Below are positions 23,676-35,172 of a DNA stretch of 55,395 bases, piece after piece. Origin of the DNA: JBBSHJ01 sp038253135. Lineage in GTDB: Bacteria; Actinomycetota; Actinomycetes; Mycobacteriales; QHCD01. Location of the stretch: assembly GCA_038253135.1 (NCBI GenBank), contig JBBSHJ010000007.1, forward strand, positions 1-55,395, given 5' to 3'. The notes under the pieces are model-generated. The model ran no database searches. It saw nothing but the letters and a program-made list of their open reading frames with translations, and had not been told where the DNA came from. The position numbers and the translations under genes are program-made. The number at the start of each line of letters is the position of its first letter. Within the stretch, counting starts at the first letter, position 1.

Positions 23676-24379
23676 CTACCCGTCTGCCGCGTTCGCGCCG
23701 CGGCGGCGACAGAGGTAGCGACCGTAGATCGGTCCCTCATGTTCGACCTGCACAAGGTCAAACCCGGCGTGTTGAAGCATCGGTTCGAGCAGCCAGCGGA
23801 ACGTGCTGAATTCGGTCCGCAGATGCTCGGCGTATCCTCGGCCGTGTAGCCCCGCGCCGGATCTCGGACCGCACCGCTGAACCACCGCCCGACCAGGCCG
23901 GGAAGCTCGGCGGGTTCAGCGTCGAAGACCAGGTCGCGCAGCAAGAGCACGCCCTCAGGGCGCAGCATCTCGGCGATGCGCTGCAGCGCAAGCGCCTTGA
24001 AGAGGTCGGGGATCTGGTGCAGCGCGTTGCGGGTGTAGACCGCATCGGCCGGACCACCGTCGTGCCGGTAGGTCAGGAAACCGGCCGCCACGACGTCCAC
24101 CATAGAATCCGCGGCCGCGATGTGGGCTCGCATCGCGGCGGAGACGTCGACGGCGACCACGCGGCTCACCTGCGGCGCGATCGCCAGCGCGAAGCGGCCG
24201 GTGCCGGCACCGAGGTCGACGACCGTCGACGCTGGGCCGATGCCGTGCTCTCCCAGCAGCGCGATGTCGTCCGACGGATCCGGATGACCCTGCTTGCGGT
24301 CGTAACCGTCGACGTAGGCGGGGTCGAGATGCTCCGGCCCGGCGTGGGCCATTTCGTCGAGAAGCCATGACGGAGACAT
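23676..24379 (-). pseudogene. Class I SAM-dependent methyltransferase with a frameshift
   Basis: The first frame from ATG 24379 has the SAM-binding motif VVDLGAGTGRFALAIA, then AVDVSAAMRA and LRPEGVLLLRDL. Near 23835 it leaves the family sequence. The C terminus AEHLRTEFSTFRWLLEPML and GRYLCRRRGANA continues in the next frame to the stop at 23676. Restoring one T in GATACG (reverse strand) would reconnect the two halves into about 235 residues. As written, the protein ends at 23612 with an unrelated tail. It lies between uvrA and the RmlB-like gene, in the same orientation. Confidence 0.8.
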
Positions 24380-24407
24380 AGCCCCCGAGCGTGCCGCAGG
24401 TGTCGAC

Positions 24408-24420
24408 CGCCCGCACCCGA

Positions 24421-24431
<11 letters not shown>
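24408..24431. terminator. Inverted repeat covering the uvrA stop
   Basis: CCGCCCG at 24408-24414 pairs perfectly with CGGGCGG at 24425-24431 across ten bases. The uvrA stop (complement of 24421-24423) lies in the loop. It is a plausible terminator for leftward uvrA, without a T tract. Confidence 0.45.
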
Positions 24432-27435
<3,004 letters not shown>

Positions 27436-27822
27436 GTCTGCTCCTCAACATCGTGCGACAACAACGTCGGTGCGACCGGAGTCGTCGCCGCGCAAACTGC
27501 TCGGTCCAGCTGCCCGATTCGGCAGCGACGGCGACACCGCTCCGACACTAGCGAGTGCCACCGACACTCGCCTCGGAGCTGGCCCCGGACGGACCGCATG
27601 GTGCCACGCGTACGGCCGGTCGCGACGGCCGACCTGACCGAGATGGTCGTCGCCGGCGCCGGTCCCGGATCTCCTCCGGCGGTTCAGGCGGCCGGACCTC
27701 GATCGGACTGCCGGGACCGCGCCGCCCGCCCGTCGCGCACGTCTTTATCGACGATCACGTGCCGGTCTGGCTCCGTCGGGTGACGACACATGACCTCTCG
27801 GGCGCCAGGTTGGTCAGGAGCA

Positions 27823-27939
27823 TCAGCGGATGAGACAGAAGGGCTGGCCGGCCGGATCGAGATAAACCCGGAATCCGCCCTTCTCGGACGGCTGGTGTCC
27901 ATGGCGCCGAGCACCCAACGCGAGCACCGACGGTTCCGC
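27823..27939 (-). pseudogene. VOC (glyoxalase-like) protein, C-terminal relic
   Basis: In one frame the sequence reads SVLALGARRHGHQPSEKGG and then FRVYLDPAGQPFCLIR before a stop at 27823. This is the classic end of a VOC-domain protein, with its metal-site strand FRVYLDPAGQPFCL. Nothing upstream continues the domain in any frame, so only the last 38 codons survive. The rest of the 685-base gap between uvrA and the next gene shows no gene I can support. Confidence 0.7.
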
Positions 27940-28085
27940 TGGGCAGGGTCACCCCGGAACCTCACTCCGCGCAGCCGTCGAAGACCCCCCAGCCCGCGGC
28001 GCCATGCCGTCCGGCGCCACACGGCCAGCCTCATCATTCGCGACCTAGCCGGTGGGGTTGCATCCGGGCCGCTCGCGACCTCGGA

Positions 28086-28120
28086 TTGACCGCGTGCGGA
28101 ACACGGGGCAGGCTCGAAAC
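28086..28120 (+). promoter_or_regulatory. Promoter of the PPOX-MBL pair, leaderless
   Basis: TTGACC at 28086-28091 and CAGGCT at 28109-28114 are separated by exactly 17 bases. The -10 ends 6 bases before the ATG at 28121. This is the clearest -35/-10/start arrangement among the leaderless candidates in the window. Confidence 0.6.
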
Positions 28121-28588
28121 ATGCCCAGAAGCATCGCCACCAATACCTCGGTGAGCCGCGACGAGCTGCTCGAGTTCGCCCGGCCCCGTCACCACATGAT
28201 CCTTGTGACCCAACGCCGGGACGGCCGGCCGCAGCTGTCGCCCGTGACCGGGGGCGTCGACGAGGCGGGCCGGATCGTCGTGTCCAGCTACCCCGAGCGG
28301 GCCAAGACCGCCAATATGCGCCGCACAGCCAATGCAAGCGTGCTCGTCCTGTCGGACGACTTCGGTGGTGCGTGGGTGCAGATCGACGGCGACGGGGAGG
28401 TCCTCGACCTTCCCGACGGGCTCGAGCCGCTGGTCGACTACTTCCGGGCGATTTCCGGCGAGCATCCCCACTGGGACGACTACCGCCAGGCGATGCGCGA
28501 TCAGGGCAAGTGCCTGCTGCGGATCACGCCCACTCGGTGGGGCCCGATCGCGACGGGCGGATTCCCGGCGCGACTCGCGGAGACCTGA
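28121..28588 (+). CDS. PPOX-class, probably F420-dependent, oxidoreductase
   Basis: This is a small split-barrel flavin/deazaflavin protein of the pyridoxamine 5'-phosphate oxidase superfamily (155 residues). HHMILVTQRRDGRPQLSPV near residues 20-38 and VVSSYPERAKTANMRR near 50-65 are the cofactor-binding strands of the PPOX class that uses F420 in actinobacteria. PTRWGPIATGG-type C termini occur in the TIGR03618-like group. F420 rather than FMN use is inferred. The ATG at 28121 is chosen over upstream in-frame codons because a promoter ends just before it. The MBL-fold gene follows after 2 bases. Confidence 0.82.
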   Translation: MPRSIATNTSVSRDELLEFARPRHHMILVTQRRDGRPQLSPVTGGVDEAGRIVVSSYPERAKTANMRRTANASVLVLSDDFGGAWVQIDGDGEVLDLPDGLEPLVDYFRAISGEHPHWDDYRQAMRDQGKCLLRITPTRWGPIATGGFPARLAET

Positions 28589-28590
28589 GC

Positions 28591-29247
28591 ATGTCCCGCT
28601 ACTCCGGACACGTGCCGGCGGGCGGTGCGCCGGCGTACCGCGAGTTGCCGGGCCTGGTGATCGGCAAGATGTCGGTCGGCTCGATGGACAACAACGCCTA
28701 CCTGTTCCGGTGCATCTCGACCGGTGAGTTGCTGCTGGTCGACGCCGCGGCCGAGGCCGGGCGGCTGCTGGACTGGATCGGCGACGGCCCGCTGCGGACG
28801 GTCGTCACGACGCACCGGCATGGCGACCACTGGCAGGCGCTCGCGGACATCGTCGCCGCGACGGCGGCGACCACCGTTGCCGGCTCTCCCGACGTGGCGG
28901 GCATTCCCGTGCCGACCGCGCGGGCGGTCTCCGACGGCGACTCGGTCTCGGTCGGCCAGGCCCGGCTGACGGTGATCGGGTTGCGCGGGCACACTCCGGG
29001 AGCGATCGCGCTGCGCTACGACGACCCGTCGGGGACAGCACACCTCTTCACGGGCGACTCGCTGTTTCCTGGTGGACCCGGCAAGACCGCATCGCCCACC
29101 GCCTTCACCTCCCTGATGGACGATCTCGGATCGCGGGTCTTCGACGTGCTCCCCGACGACACCTGGGTCTATCCCGGCCACGGCGACGACACGACGCTCG
29201 GCGCCGAGCGCCCGCACCTCGGGGAATGGCGCGCGCGGGGCTACTGA
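28591..29247 (+). CDS. MBL-fold metallo-hydrolase (glyoxalase II-like)
   Basis: The 218-residue protein has the metal-binding THRHGDH at 74-80, further ligands in GHTPG (His133), TGDSLF (Asp156) and PGHG (His197). This set is typical of glyoxalase II-like MBL hydrolases. Such proteins cleave thioesters or related bonds; the substrate is unknown, and a mycothiol adduct is possible in an actinobacterium. The start lies 2 bases after the PPOX stop, so the two are one operon. An MBL gene divergent from uvrA occurs in several actinobacteria. Confidence 0.87.
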   Translation: MSRYSGHVPAGGAPAYRELPGLVIGKMSVGSMDNNAYLFRCISTGELLLVDAAAEAGRLLDWIGDGPLRTVVTTHRHGDHWQALADIVAATAATTVAGSPDVAGIPVPTARAVSDGDSVSVGQARLTVIGLRGHTPGAIALRYDDPSGTAHLFTGDSLFPGGPGKTASPTAFTSLMDDLGSRVFDVLPDDTWVYPGHGDDTTLGAERPHLGEWRARGY

Positions 29248-29262
29248 GAGCTGCCCAGCCTC

Positions 29263-29395
29263 GACCCGTAGTAGCTGGCTCGACGTTCCTCACCCGTGCC
29301 TGCCCGAGCGGGCCGATCACATGGTCAACGAAAGCAAAGGGATCGACAGGGCGCACGTCGTCCAGATCGATAACCGCCCACGCTCGGCCCCACAC
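29263..29395 (-). other. Protein-like relic of unknown family
   Basis: The - strand frame reads WGRAWAVIDLDDVRPVDP and continues FAFVDHVIGPLGQARVR for about 45 residues. Its residue composition is good, and it uses more A/T-ending codons than its neighbours. It has no ribosome-binding site and no full domain I can name. It lies downstream of the broken YcaQ gene and convergent with the MBL gene. It may be a fragment of a transferred gene. Confidence 0.35.
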
Positions 29396-29422
29396 CGGCC
29401 GCGATCGAGACCACCCTAACGA

Positions 29423-30767
29423 CTACGAGGGTTTGATGACGTCGCCCAGCATCGGGCCGAGGTCGCCCTGTCCTCCGGTCTTGACCCGGTCCAGCTCCAA
29501 CCAGCTCGCCACCAGGGACAATTCATCGGCGAGATCGGCAGCGACCGCACGCCGATCGGCGGCCTCTTCGGCGTAGGCCGCCGGGACGACGAGGGCCGAG
29601 CGGACCCGGTCGGCCTTGACGTCGACGCGAGCCACCAGCCGATCGCCGAGCAGGAACGGCAGGACGAAATAGCCGTGGGTCCGCTGCGCCGCCGGCGTGT
29701 AGAGGCTGATGCGGTAGTGGAAGTCGAAGAGCCGCAGGGTCCCGGTCGCGATCCCAGACGAGGGAGTCGAACGGCGACAGCAACGCCCGCGCCGACACCT
29801 CCGGCACCGCGGCGTCCCGCGATACATACATCCGCTGGGGCGTTCCCTCGACCCACGCCGGGATCAGCTCACCCGCATCGACGAGGTCGGCAATGCGCTG
29901 CTTGGCGGCGTCGGCCGGAAGCCGGTAATAGTCCCGCAACTGCTTCTCGGTCGCGATGCCCTGCGCCTGGGCCGCGAGCCGGAGTAATTCGCGTTGCGCG
30001 GTCGTCGTCTCGGGGACCGGCTCGTCGAGCACCCGCCGTGGGATCACGCGCTCGGTGAGGTCGTAGACCCGCTCGAAGCCACGCCGGGTGGCCGTCGTCA
30101 CTCTGCCGGCACAGAAGAGCCATTCCATGGCGATCTTCGTGTCCTGCCAATTCCACATCCGGCCGGTCGTCGGGTCGGGGTCGGGATCGGACGCGCGCCG
30201 TCGGAGGCCGTCCGGGCTGGCCTCTTTGGCGGTGACCGGGCCGCGCTCGGTGACCACCGCGAGCACGTCGTCGACGAAGCCGGGACGCTCGATGGTCAGC
30301 CGCGTCATGCCGGCGATGACAGCCCAGGGCGCGTGGATGGCGGGATCCCAGCTCGACGCCCAGTCGCCCGGCGGCTGGCCGGGAGTCCGCCCGGATGACC
30401 AGCCGTCCCAGACCCATCGTCGCGCCGCCTCCATCCGCCATCGAAGCAGCGGATGGCTGCGCAGCGGCAGGATCGACGCCTAGTGCCCCCAGTATTCGAA
30501 GAGCTCCCGGTCGCGATCGGGCCCCCACACCATCCGGTCGAGCCGGCGCCGGGGATAGCGGCCGAGGCGGGCGTAAAGCGGCAGGTAGTGCGACCGGCAC
30601 AGCACGTTGACCGAATCGAGCTGGAGCACTCCGATCCGTTCGACCGCTCGACGGATCTGCCGCACGTCCACCGGACCGGCCGGTCGAGGGGTCGCGAAGC
30701 CCTGTGCGGCCAGCGCGATCCGGCGCGCTTCCGGCGTCGAGAGACGCTCCGCGCTCCTCGGCGACAT
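29423..30767 (-). pseudogene. YcaQ-family DNA glycosylase (PF06224), nonsense plus frameshift
   Basis: YcaQ-like winged-helix glycosylases unhook DNA interstrand crosslinks. The N terminus from 30767 has EARRIALAAQGFA and IGVLQLDSVNVLCRSHYLP; the QLD is the family's catalytic Q-x-D motif. At 30480-30482 a TAG interrupts FEYWGH*ASILPL in the same frame where relatives have Glu, so one G-to-T change made a stop. The frame continues to LLSPFDSLVWDRDR. An extra base near 29741-29745 then shifts the end, TLRLFDFHYRISLYTP, into another frame that stops at 29423. Two independent lesions make a true pseudogene likely. Confidence 0.88.
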
Positions 30768-30795
30768 CGCCACCTGACGCACCGCCCTCCGCCCG

Positions 30796-31683
30796 TTATC
30801 CGGCGACGTACTCCGCGATCTGCCGATGGGTGGCGAACCACACCGTGCGGCCATTACGCGCCATGTGCTCGCACAGCTCGGCAAGGATCGCGATGCGTGA
30901 GCGATGACCGATCAGGTGCGGATGCATCGTCAGCTGGAAGAGCCCGCCCTCCGCCAGCGCCCGATCGAATTCGTCCCTCCAGATGGTGAGCACGTCGCGG
31001 GGGACGGTATAGGGCCGAGAGGACGTGTAGCGGTCCATTGTGAAGTACGGCGCGTCATCGCGGATCCACTCCACCGGGATTTCGATCAGGCCGGTGGGTA
31101 CGCCGTCCGCGACGATCTCGTACGGCTCGTCGTCGGCCATCAGGGACGAGTCGTAGACCAGGCCGAGCTCGAGCGAGATCGACAACGTGGCAGCGGAGAA
31201 ATCCCAGGACGGCGTGCGGATGCCGACCGGTCGCGTGCCGGTGATTGTCTCCAACGTGTCGGCGGCCCGGAACGCGAGCCCGCGCTCCGTGGCCGCGTCG
31301 AGCAGCGTGTTTCGCTCGTGGATCCAGCCGTGCAGCCCGACCTCGTGTCCCGCGGCCAGGTAACCGCGGACCTCGTCGGGATGCAGCAGCGCCGACACGG
31401 CCGGCACGTAAAACGATGCCGGTATGTCGTGGTGGGCGAGCAGTTCGAGGACACGGCGCGATCCGACTCGCGCGCCGTACTCTCCCTGTGAGAGCTTGCC
31501 GGGCAGGATTTCGCCGTCGCGCAGCGGAATTGTCTCGTGGTCGGCGTCGAACGACAGCGCGACGGCGACCGATGCGCCGCCGGGCCACGCCCCCGGCTTC
31601 AGCGACCTCCCGGCCCGCACGTGCTCGACATGGGCGCGCCAGACCGGCTCCTCCCACCGCCACGGCTCCTCCGCGCCGGTCAC
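30796..31683 (-). CDS. Polysaccharide deacetylase (HP0310/PgdA-like)
   Basis: This is a carbohydrate esterase family 4-type deacetylase of 295 residues with no signal peptide. SFDADHE has the catalytic and metal Asp residues, and HGWIHE is the H-x3-H metal motif. RTPSWDFS and the C-terminal MHPHLIGH (loop with a catalytic-type His) complete the NodB fold. The group to which it looks closest acts on peptidoglycan or small amide substrates; the exact substrate is unknown. The GTG at 31683 overlaps the ROK stop by 4 bases (GTGA), so it is the second gene of a ROK-deacetylase operon. Confidence 0.87.
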   Translation of the reverse strand: MTGAEEPWRWEEPVWRAHVEHVRAGRSLKPGAWPGGASVAVALSFDADHETIPLRDGEILPGKLSQGEYGARVGSRRVLELLAHHDIPASFYVPAVSALLHPDEVRGYLAAGHEVGLHGWIHERNTLLDAATERGLAFRAADTLETITGTRPVGIRTPSWDFSAATLSISLELGLVYDSSLMADDEPYEIVADGVPTGLIEIPVEWIRDDAPYFTMDRYTSSRPYTVPRDVLTIWRDEFDRALAEGGLFQLTMHPHLIGHRSRIAILAELCEHMARNGRTVWFATHRQIAEYVAG

Positions 31684-32717
31684 ACTCGCGCTTCGGCGAG
31701 CGCATCCGCCGCCGCGATCGCCGAGCCGCGGGCGCCGGCCATGTCGAGCTCCGGGACGAGCACGAATTGCGCGACCGCGGCCTGCTCCACGTGCAACACG
31801 GTGTTGGCCCGCACGGTCGAAAGGAACCATTCCCGGAAGTCCACCGACGTCTCCACGACGCCGCCGCCGACGAAGTACGCCCCCGGATCGCTGAAGGCTC
31901 CGGCGATCGTGAAGATCCGTCCCAGCGCCTCGGCCTGCTGGGTGAAGATCGCCCTCGCCAGCGGGTCGCCGGACTCCCCGAGCGACCGGACCCGCTTGGC
32001 CGCCTCGTCGACCGGAAGCTTCGCCAGCTCATGGCCCGGAAACCTGGTCAGCCAGTACGGCAGCAGATTCTTCTTGATCCCGGTCAACGAGGCAAAACTC
32101 TCCACGTCGCCGGTGAGACCGCAGTTGCACGCCGGGATATCCTGACCCTCCTGCAGCAATCCCTGTAGCGGAATCTGGATGTGGCCGAGCTCGCCCGCCA
32201 TGCCGGCCGCACCGGACACGATGTGTCCGTCCACGATGACACCACCGCCGAGGCCGGTGCCGACCACGACCGAGATCGAGGAGGTGTGCTTGGCCCGAGG
32301 GCCGAAGAAGACGTCATGCGCGTAGAGCGCGGCCGCGTTCCCGTCGTTGTTGTAGACGACCGGCAGGCCGAGCCGATCCTGCAGGGCCGAGCGGACGTCG
32401 TACCCGTGCCACGCCGCGTCGGAGAAGTTCGTCGCGCCCTTGGAGGAGATGACGCCGTCCGGGCTGGCCGGTCCGGGCGTATCGAGCCCGACCGCGCGCA
32501 CCTGCGCGCGCCGTGTCCCGGTCAGCTCGAGTACGCCGTCGAAGGATTCCTCGAGGGCCTGGATCGCCGCATCGGGACCGGCAAGGACGCGGCTCGGCCG
32601 CTCGATCAACGTGCCCACCAGGAATCGGGCACCCGAGTCGAGCACCGTGGCGTTGACCGCCGTGCCACCCATGTCGAGCCCGACGACGACTCCATCCACA
32701 GGACCCACTCCGGCCAT
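31680..32717 (-). CDS. ROK-family sugar kinase with an altered zinc motif
   Basis: ROK kinases phosphorylate glucose, fructose, N-acetylglucosamine, N-acetylmannosamine and related sugars. GLDMGGTAVNATVL near residues 13-26 is the ATP-binding phosphate loop; VVGTGLGGGVIVDG and GELGHIQIP follow. The usual zinc motif C-x-C-G-x-x-G-C-x-E reads CNCGLTGDVE, so one Cys has become Asp. The 345 residues are slightly longer than typical. No helix-turn-helix is present, so this is a kinase rather than a ROK repressor. It shares an operon with the deacetylase. Confidence 0.88.
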   Translation of the reverse strand: MAGVGPVDGVVVGLDMGGTAVNATVLDSGARFLVGTLIERPSRVLAGPDAAIQALEESFDGVLELTGTRRAQVRAVGLDTPGPASPDGVISSKGATNFSDAAWHGYDVRSALQDRLGLPVVYNNDGNAAALYAHDVFFGPRAKHTSSISVVVGTGLGGGVIVDGHIVSGAAGMAGELGHIQIPLQGLLQEGQDIPACNCGLTGDVESFASLTGIKKNLLPYWLTRFPGHELAKLPVDEAAKRVRSLGESGDPLARAIFTQQAEALGRIFTIAGAFSDPGAYFVGGGVVETSVDFREWFLSTVRANTVLHVEQAAVAQFVLVPELDMAGARGSAIAAADALAEARV

Positions 32718-32782
32718 TCCTACTCCTCACCTTCGGCTCGTCGCATCGTAGTCGGCCGTACGGCGGGGGCCGGGAGCGCCGG

Positions 32783-33568
32783 CTAGCGAATCGTGTAACC
32801 GCCGTCGATGACGAGGTCGGCGCCGTTGACCATGCCGGCGCCGTCGGAGGCGAGAAACACCGCGGCCGCGGCGATCTCGCTCGGGTAGGCGAACCGGCCG
32901 GTCGGGATCTGCGCCTTCAGCGCCTCACCCTTGGGTCCGTCCCACGTCTGAAGTCCGAGGCGGGTGAGCACGACCGTCGGTGACAGGGTGTTCGCGGTGA
33001 CCCCGCGCCCGCCCCACTCGGAGGCAAGGACGCGGGTCAGCCCGACGACGGCAGATTTCGATGCGCAGTAGGCCGCGTGCTGGTCGAGCGCGACGCTTGC
33101 GGCTTGGGACGCGAGGTTGATGATCCTGCCCGAGTGCTGCGCCAACATGGTGCGCCCGACGGCCTGGCACATCAGAAAGGTGCCCCGCACGTTGACGTTC
33201 ATGGTGGAGTCCCAGGCCGACGGCGCGAGCTCCTCGGCCGGCGCCAGCAGCGCGATTCCCGCGCTGTTGACAAGAATGTCGATGCGACGGAAGCGTTCGA
33301 CGACTGCGCGTACGGCGCCCTGCACCTCCGACTCGTCGGTGACATCGCAGCCGAACGCCGCGCCCTGCGGGCCGAAGGTCGCCGCGTGGTCCCGCGCCGC
33401 ATCGGCCGACAGGTCGACGATCGCGACGCTGGCGCCCTTGGCCACGAAGGACGAGGCGATTGCCGCACCGATCCCGGACGCCCCGCCGGTGATCAAGGCG
33501 ACCTTGTCGTCAAGGGAGAACCCGAGATCGACGGTGTGCTCCGCTGCACCGATCGGGTCGTCAGCCAC
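32783..33568 (-). CDS. Short-chain dehydrogenase/reductase, probably polyol-acting
   Basis: This is a classical SDR of 261 residues with the cofactor loop TGGASGIG near 29-36, NSAG near 107-110, and the catalytic YCASK. The first Asp after strand 2 (VDLSAD) favours NAD(H) over NADP(H). The sequence around NTLSPTVVLTRLG and the C terminus DLVIDGGYTIR resemble the D-threitol/D-arabitol dehydrogenase group, so a sugar alcohol is the likely substrate; this is inference. It starts about 150 bases from the solute-binding protein gene in the opposite direction, so joint regulation is plausible. Confidence 0.85.
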   Translation of the reverse strand: MADDPIGAAEHTVDLGFSLDDKVALITGGASGIGAAIASSFVAKGASVAIVDLSADAARDHAATFGPQGAAFGCDVTDESEVQGAVRAVVERFRRIDILVNSAGIALLAPAEELAPSAWDSTMNVNVRGTFLMCQAVGRTMLAQHSGRIINLASQAASVALDQHAAYCASKSAVVGLTRVLASEWGGRGVTANTLSPTVVLTRLGLQTWDGPKGEALKAQIPTGRFAYPSEIAAAAVFLASDGAGMVNGADLVIDGGYTIR

Positions 33569-33610
33569 GGGTCACGACGTCGCACCCAATGGACACCACC
33601 TTTGCACCTA

Positions 33611-33621
33611 ACCACATTGGT
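33611..33621. promoter_or_regulatory. Palindromic operator candidate ACCA-CAT-TGGT
   Basis: ACCACATTGGT is an interrupted palindrome 25 bases upstream of the -35 of the transporter promoter and 43 bases from the SDR start. A wider pair, CCAATG at 33582-33587 and CATTGG at 33615-33620, overlaps it. A regulator binding here could control both directions. No regulator gene is adjacent. Confidence 0.4.
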
Positions 33622-33645
33622 CAATTCCTCCGCACCGACGGTTGC

Positions 33646-33674
33646 TTGACACCCACCGGCAGCGCTCCTAGCTT
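33646..33674 (+). promoter_or_regulatory. Promoter of the ABC transporter operon
   Basis: A perfect TTGACA at 33646-33651 is followed after 17 bases by TAGCTT at 33669-33674. The start codon is 43 bases on, preceded by GGGAGG at 33705-33710, so this transcript has a normal leader. Confidence 0.7.
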
Positions 33675-33716
33675 TGGGAAGCTCGCGGCGGCAACGCCTG
33701 CGACGGGAGGTCTCGG

Positions 33717-35162
33717 ATGCGCATTGACGACTCGAACGCCATGACCCGCGGGACCTTTCTGAAGGCCGCCGGCTTCACCGGAGCCACAGCGCTCGGTGCC
33801 GCCGGGTGCGGATCGTCGCGATGGCACCGCGGCACCGGGTGGAAGCAGTACAGCGGGATGAAACTGAACTTCATCTCCGAGAACACCGGACCAAGCTCGG
33901 CCATCGCGGCGGACCTGGCGCCGTTCAAGGAGCTGACCGGGATCGACGTCAGCATCTCGCAGCTGGTGCTGACCTCGGTCGAGCAGAAGGTCGCGCTGGA
34001 TCTCTCCGCCCACAGCGGCCAGTACCAGGTGATCTACGCCGATCCGTACAACATCATGGCGCCGCTCTCCAACGGATTCGCCGGCCTGTCGACCTTCATG
34101 CACGACAAGACCCTGCCGTCGGTGCCGAAGGGCACCCAGGACTTCGTGCCGACCCAGCTGCTCGCCGCGGGTCGCTTCGGCGACGAGCTGCTGGCCCTGC
34201 CCTATGACTGCCCGACCATCATCTGGTGCTATCGCAAGGACCTTTTCGCGAAATACCACGACCGGATGCGGCGTGATCTCGGTTTCGACCCGACGCCGTC
34301 AATCAAGATCACCTGGGATCAGTATTACCAGATCGCGAAGTGGTTCAACGCCAACCAGGACGATGTCCCCTACGGCACCGGACACCAGGCCAAGCAGTTC
34401 ACCTCTCTCAACGACGACTTCGCCAATGTGTTGTGGGCCCACGGCGGCGACTACTTCCACAACGGCCGGCACGTTGGCGAGTACGGCAGCACCGATCCCG
34501 GACCGTGCACCCTTGACCAGCCGGCGGCGATCCGGGCCGCGGACTTCTACAGCCGGCTTATCGGCATCGCCCACCCCGGCAGCGTCAGCTGGGACTGGAA
34601 CGACCTCGCCGAGGCGTTCGGCGACGGGCTGATCGCGATGTGCCCGTGCTGGCACGAAGACGCGGCCGGCTGGTTCGCTCCCGGCGGGCTCGGCGAGAAG
34701 GTGGGCTTCTCCCCGCTGCCGACGGGACCGGTGCGCAGCGCTAACCACTACGGCGGGACGGGAATCGCCATCAACAAGTACGTATCCAGCGACGAGCAGC
34801 GGGCGGCGTGGCTGTTCCTGGTGTGGGCGACGTCGCCGCAGACGCAAGTCTCCGGACTGTTCAGCAAGGTCGGCGGCGGTACGCCGACGCGGCAGTCGGT
34901 CTACCGCGTGCCCAAAGTGCAAAAAGCGACCAAGTCCCCGTCGGACGCGCCCAACATGATCCCGTACAACGCCGTCAAGGTCGCCTGGGAACCGCAGAAC
35001 ATCGGCTTGCGGCCCAAGGTGCCGTATTGGAACCAGTGCGACGCTGTCATCTTCACCGAGCTCTCCAAGATGATCACCGGCCACAAGTCGCCGGCGGACG
35101 CGATGCGCGAGGCCAAGAAGGGCGTCGACGCCGCGGTGCACGGTGAGTCCAGTGGCATCTAA
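33717..35162 (+). CDS. Sugar-type ABC transporter solute-binding lipoprotein
   Basis: This family 1-type extracellular binding protein of 481 residues delivers a carbohydrate to the two permeases encoded next. The N terminus has a Tat-like TRGTFLKAAG with the second Arg missing, and a hydrophobic stretch. Cys at about residue 28 (GAAGCGSS) follows a weak lipobox, so membrane anchoring is likely. The body shows typical features such as ITWDQYYQIAKWFNA and GGTGIAINKYV. The ligand cannot be read. The ATG at 33717 has GGGAGG 6 bases upstream. The 3' end touches the permease gene. Confidence 0.9.
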   Translation: MRIDDSNAMTRGTFLKAAGFTGATALGAAGCGSSRWHRGTGWKQYSGMKLNFISENTGPSSAIAADLAPFKELTGIDVSISQLVLTSVEQKVALDLSAHSGQYQVIYADPYNIMAPLSNGFAGLSTFMHDKTLPSVPKGTQDFVPTQLLAAGRFGDELLALPYDCPTIIWCYRKDLFAKYHDRMRRDLGFDPTPSIKITWDQYYQIAKWFNANQDDVPYGTGHQAKQFTSLNDDFANVLWAHGGDYFHNGRHVGEYGSTDPGPCTLDQPAAIRAADFYSRLIGIAHPGSVSWDWNDLAEAFGDGLIAMCPCWHEDAAGWFAPGGLGEKVGFSPLPTGPVRSANHYGGTGIAINKYVSSDEQRAAWLFLVWATSPQTQVSGLFSKVGGGTPTRQSVYRVPKVQKATKSPSDAPNMIPYNAVKVAWEPQNIGLRPKVPYWNQCDAVIFTELSKMITGHKSPADAMREAKKGVDAAVHGESSGI

Positions 35163-35172
35163 GGCCGTAGCC

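Noticed and set aside
27436..27822. A gene at about 27600 on the + strand (reading VPRVRPVATADLTEMV)
   Set aside because: The start resembles a GNAT N terminus by eye only. It runs into non-protein-like sequence within 25 codons and has no acetyl-CoA motif.
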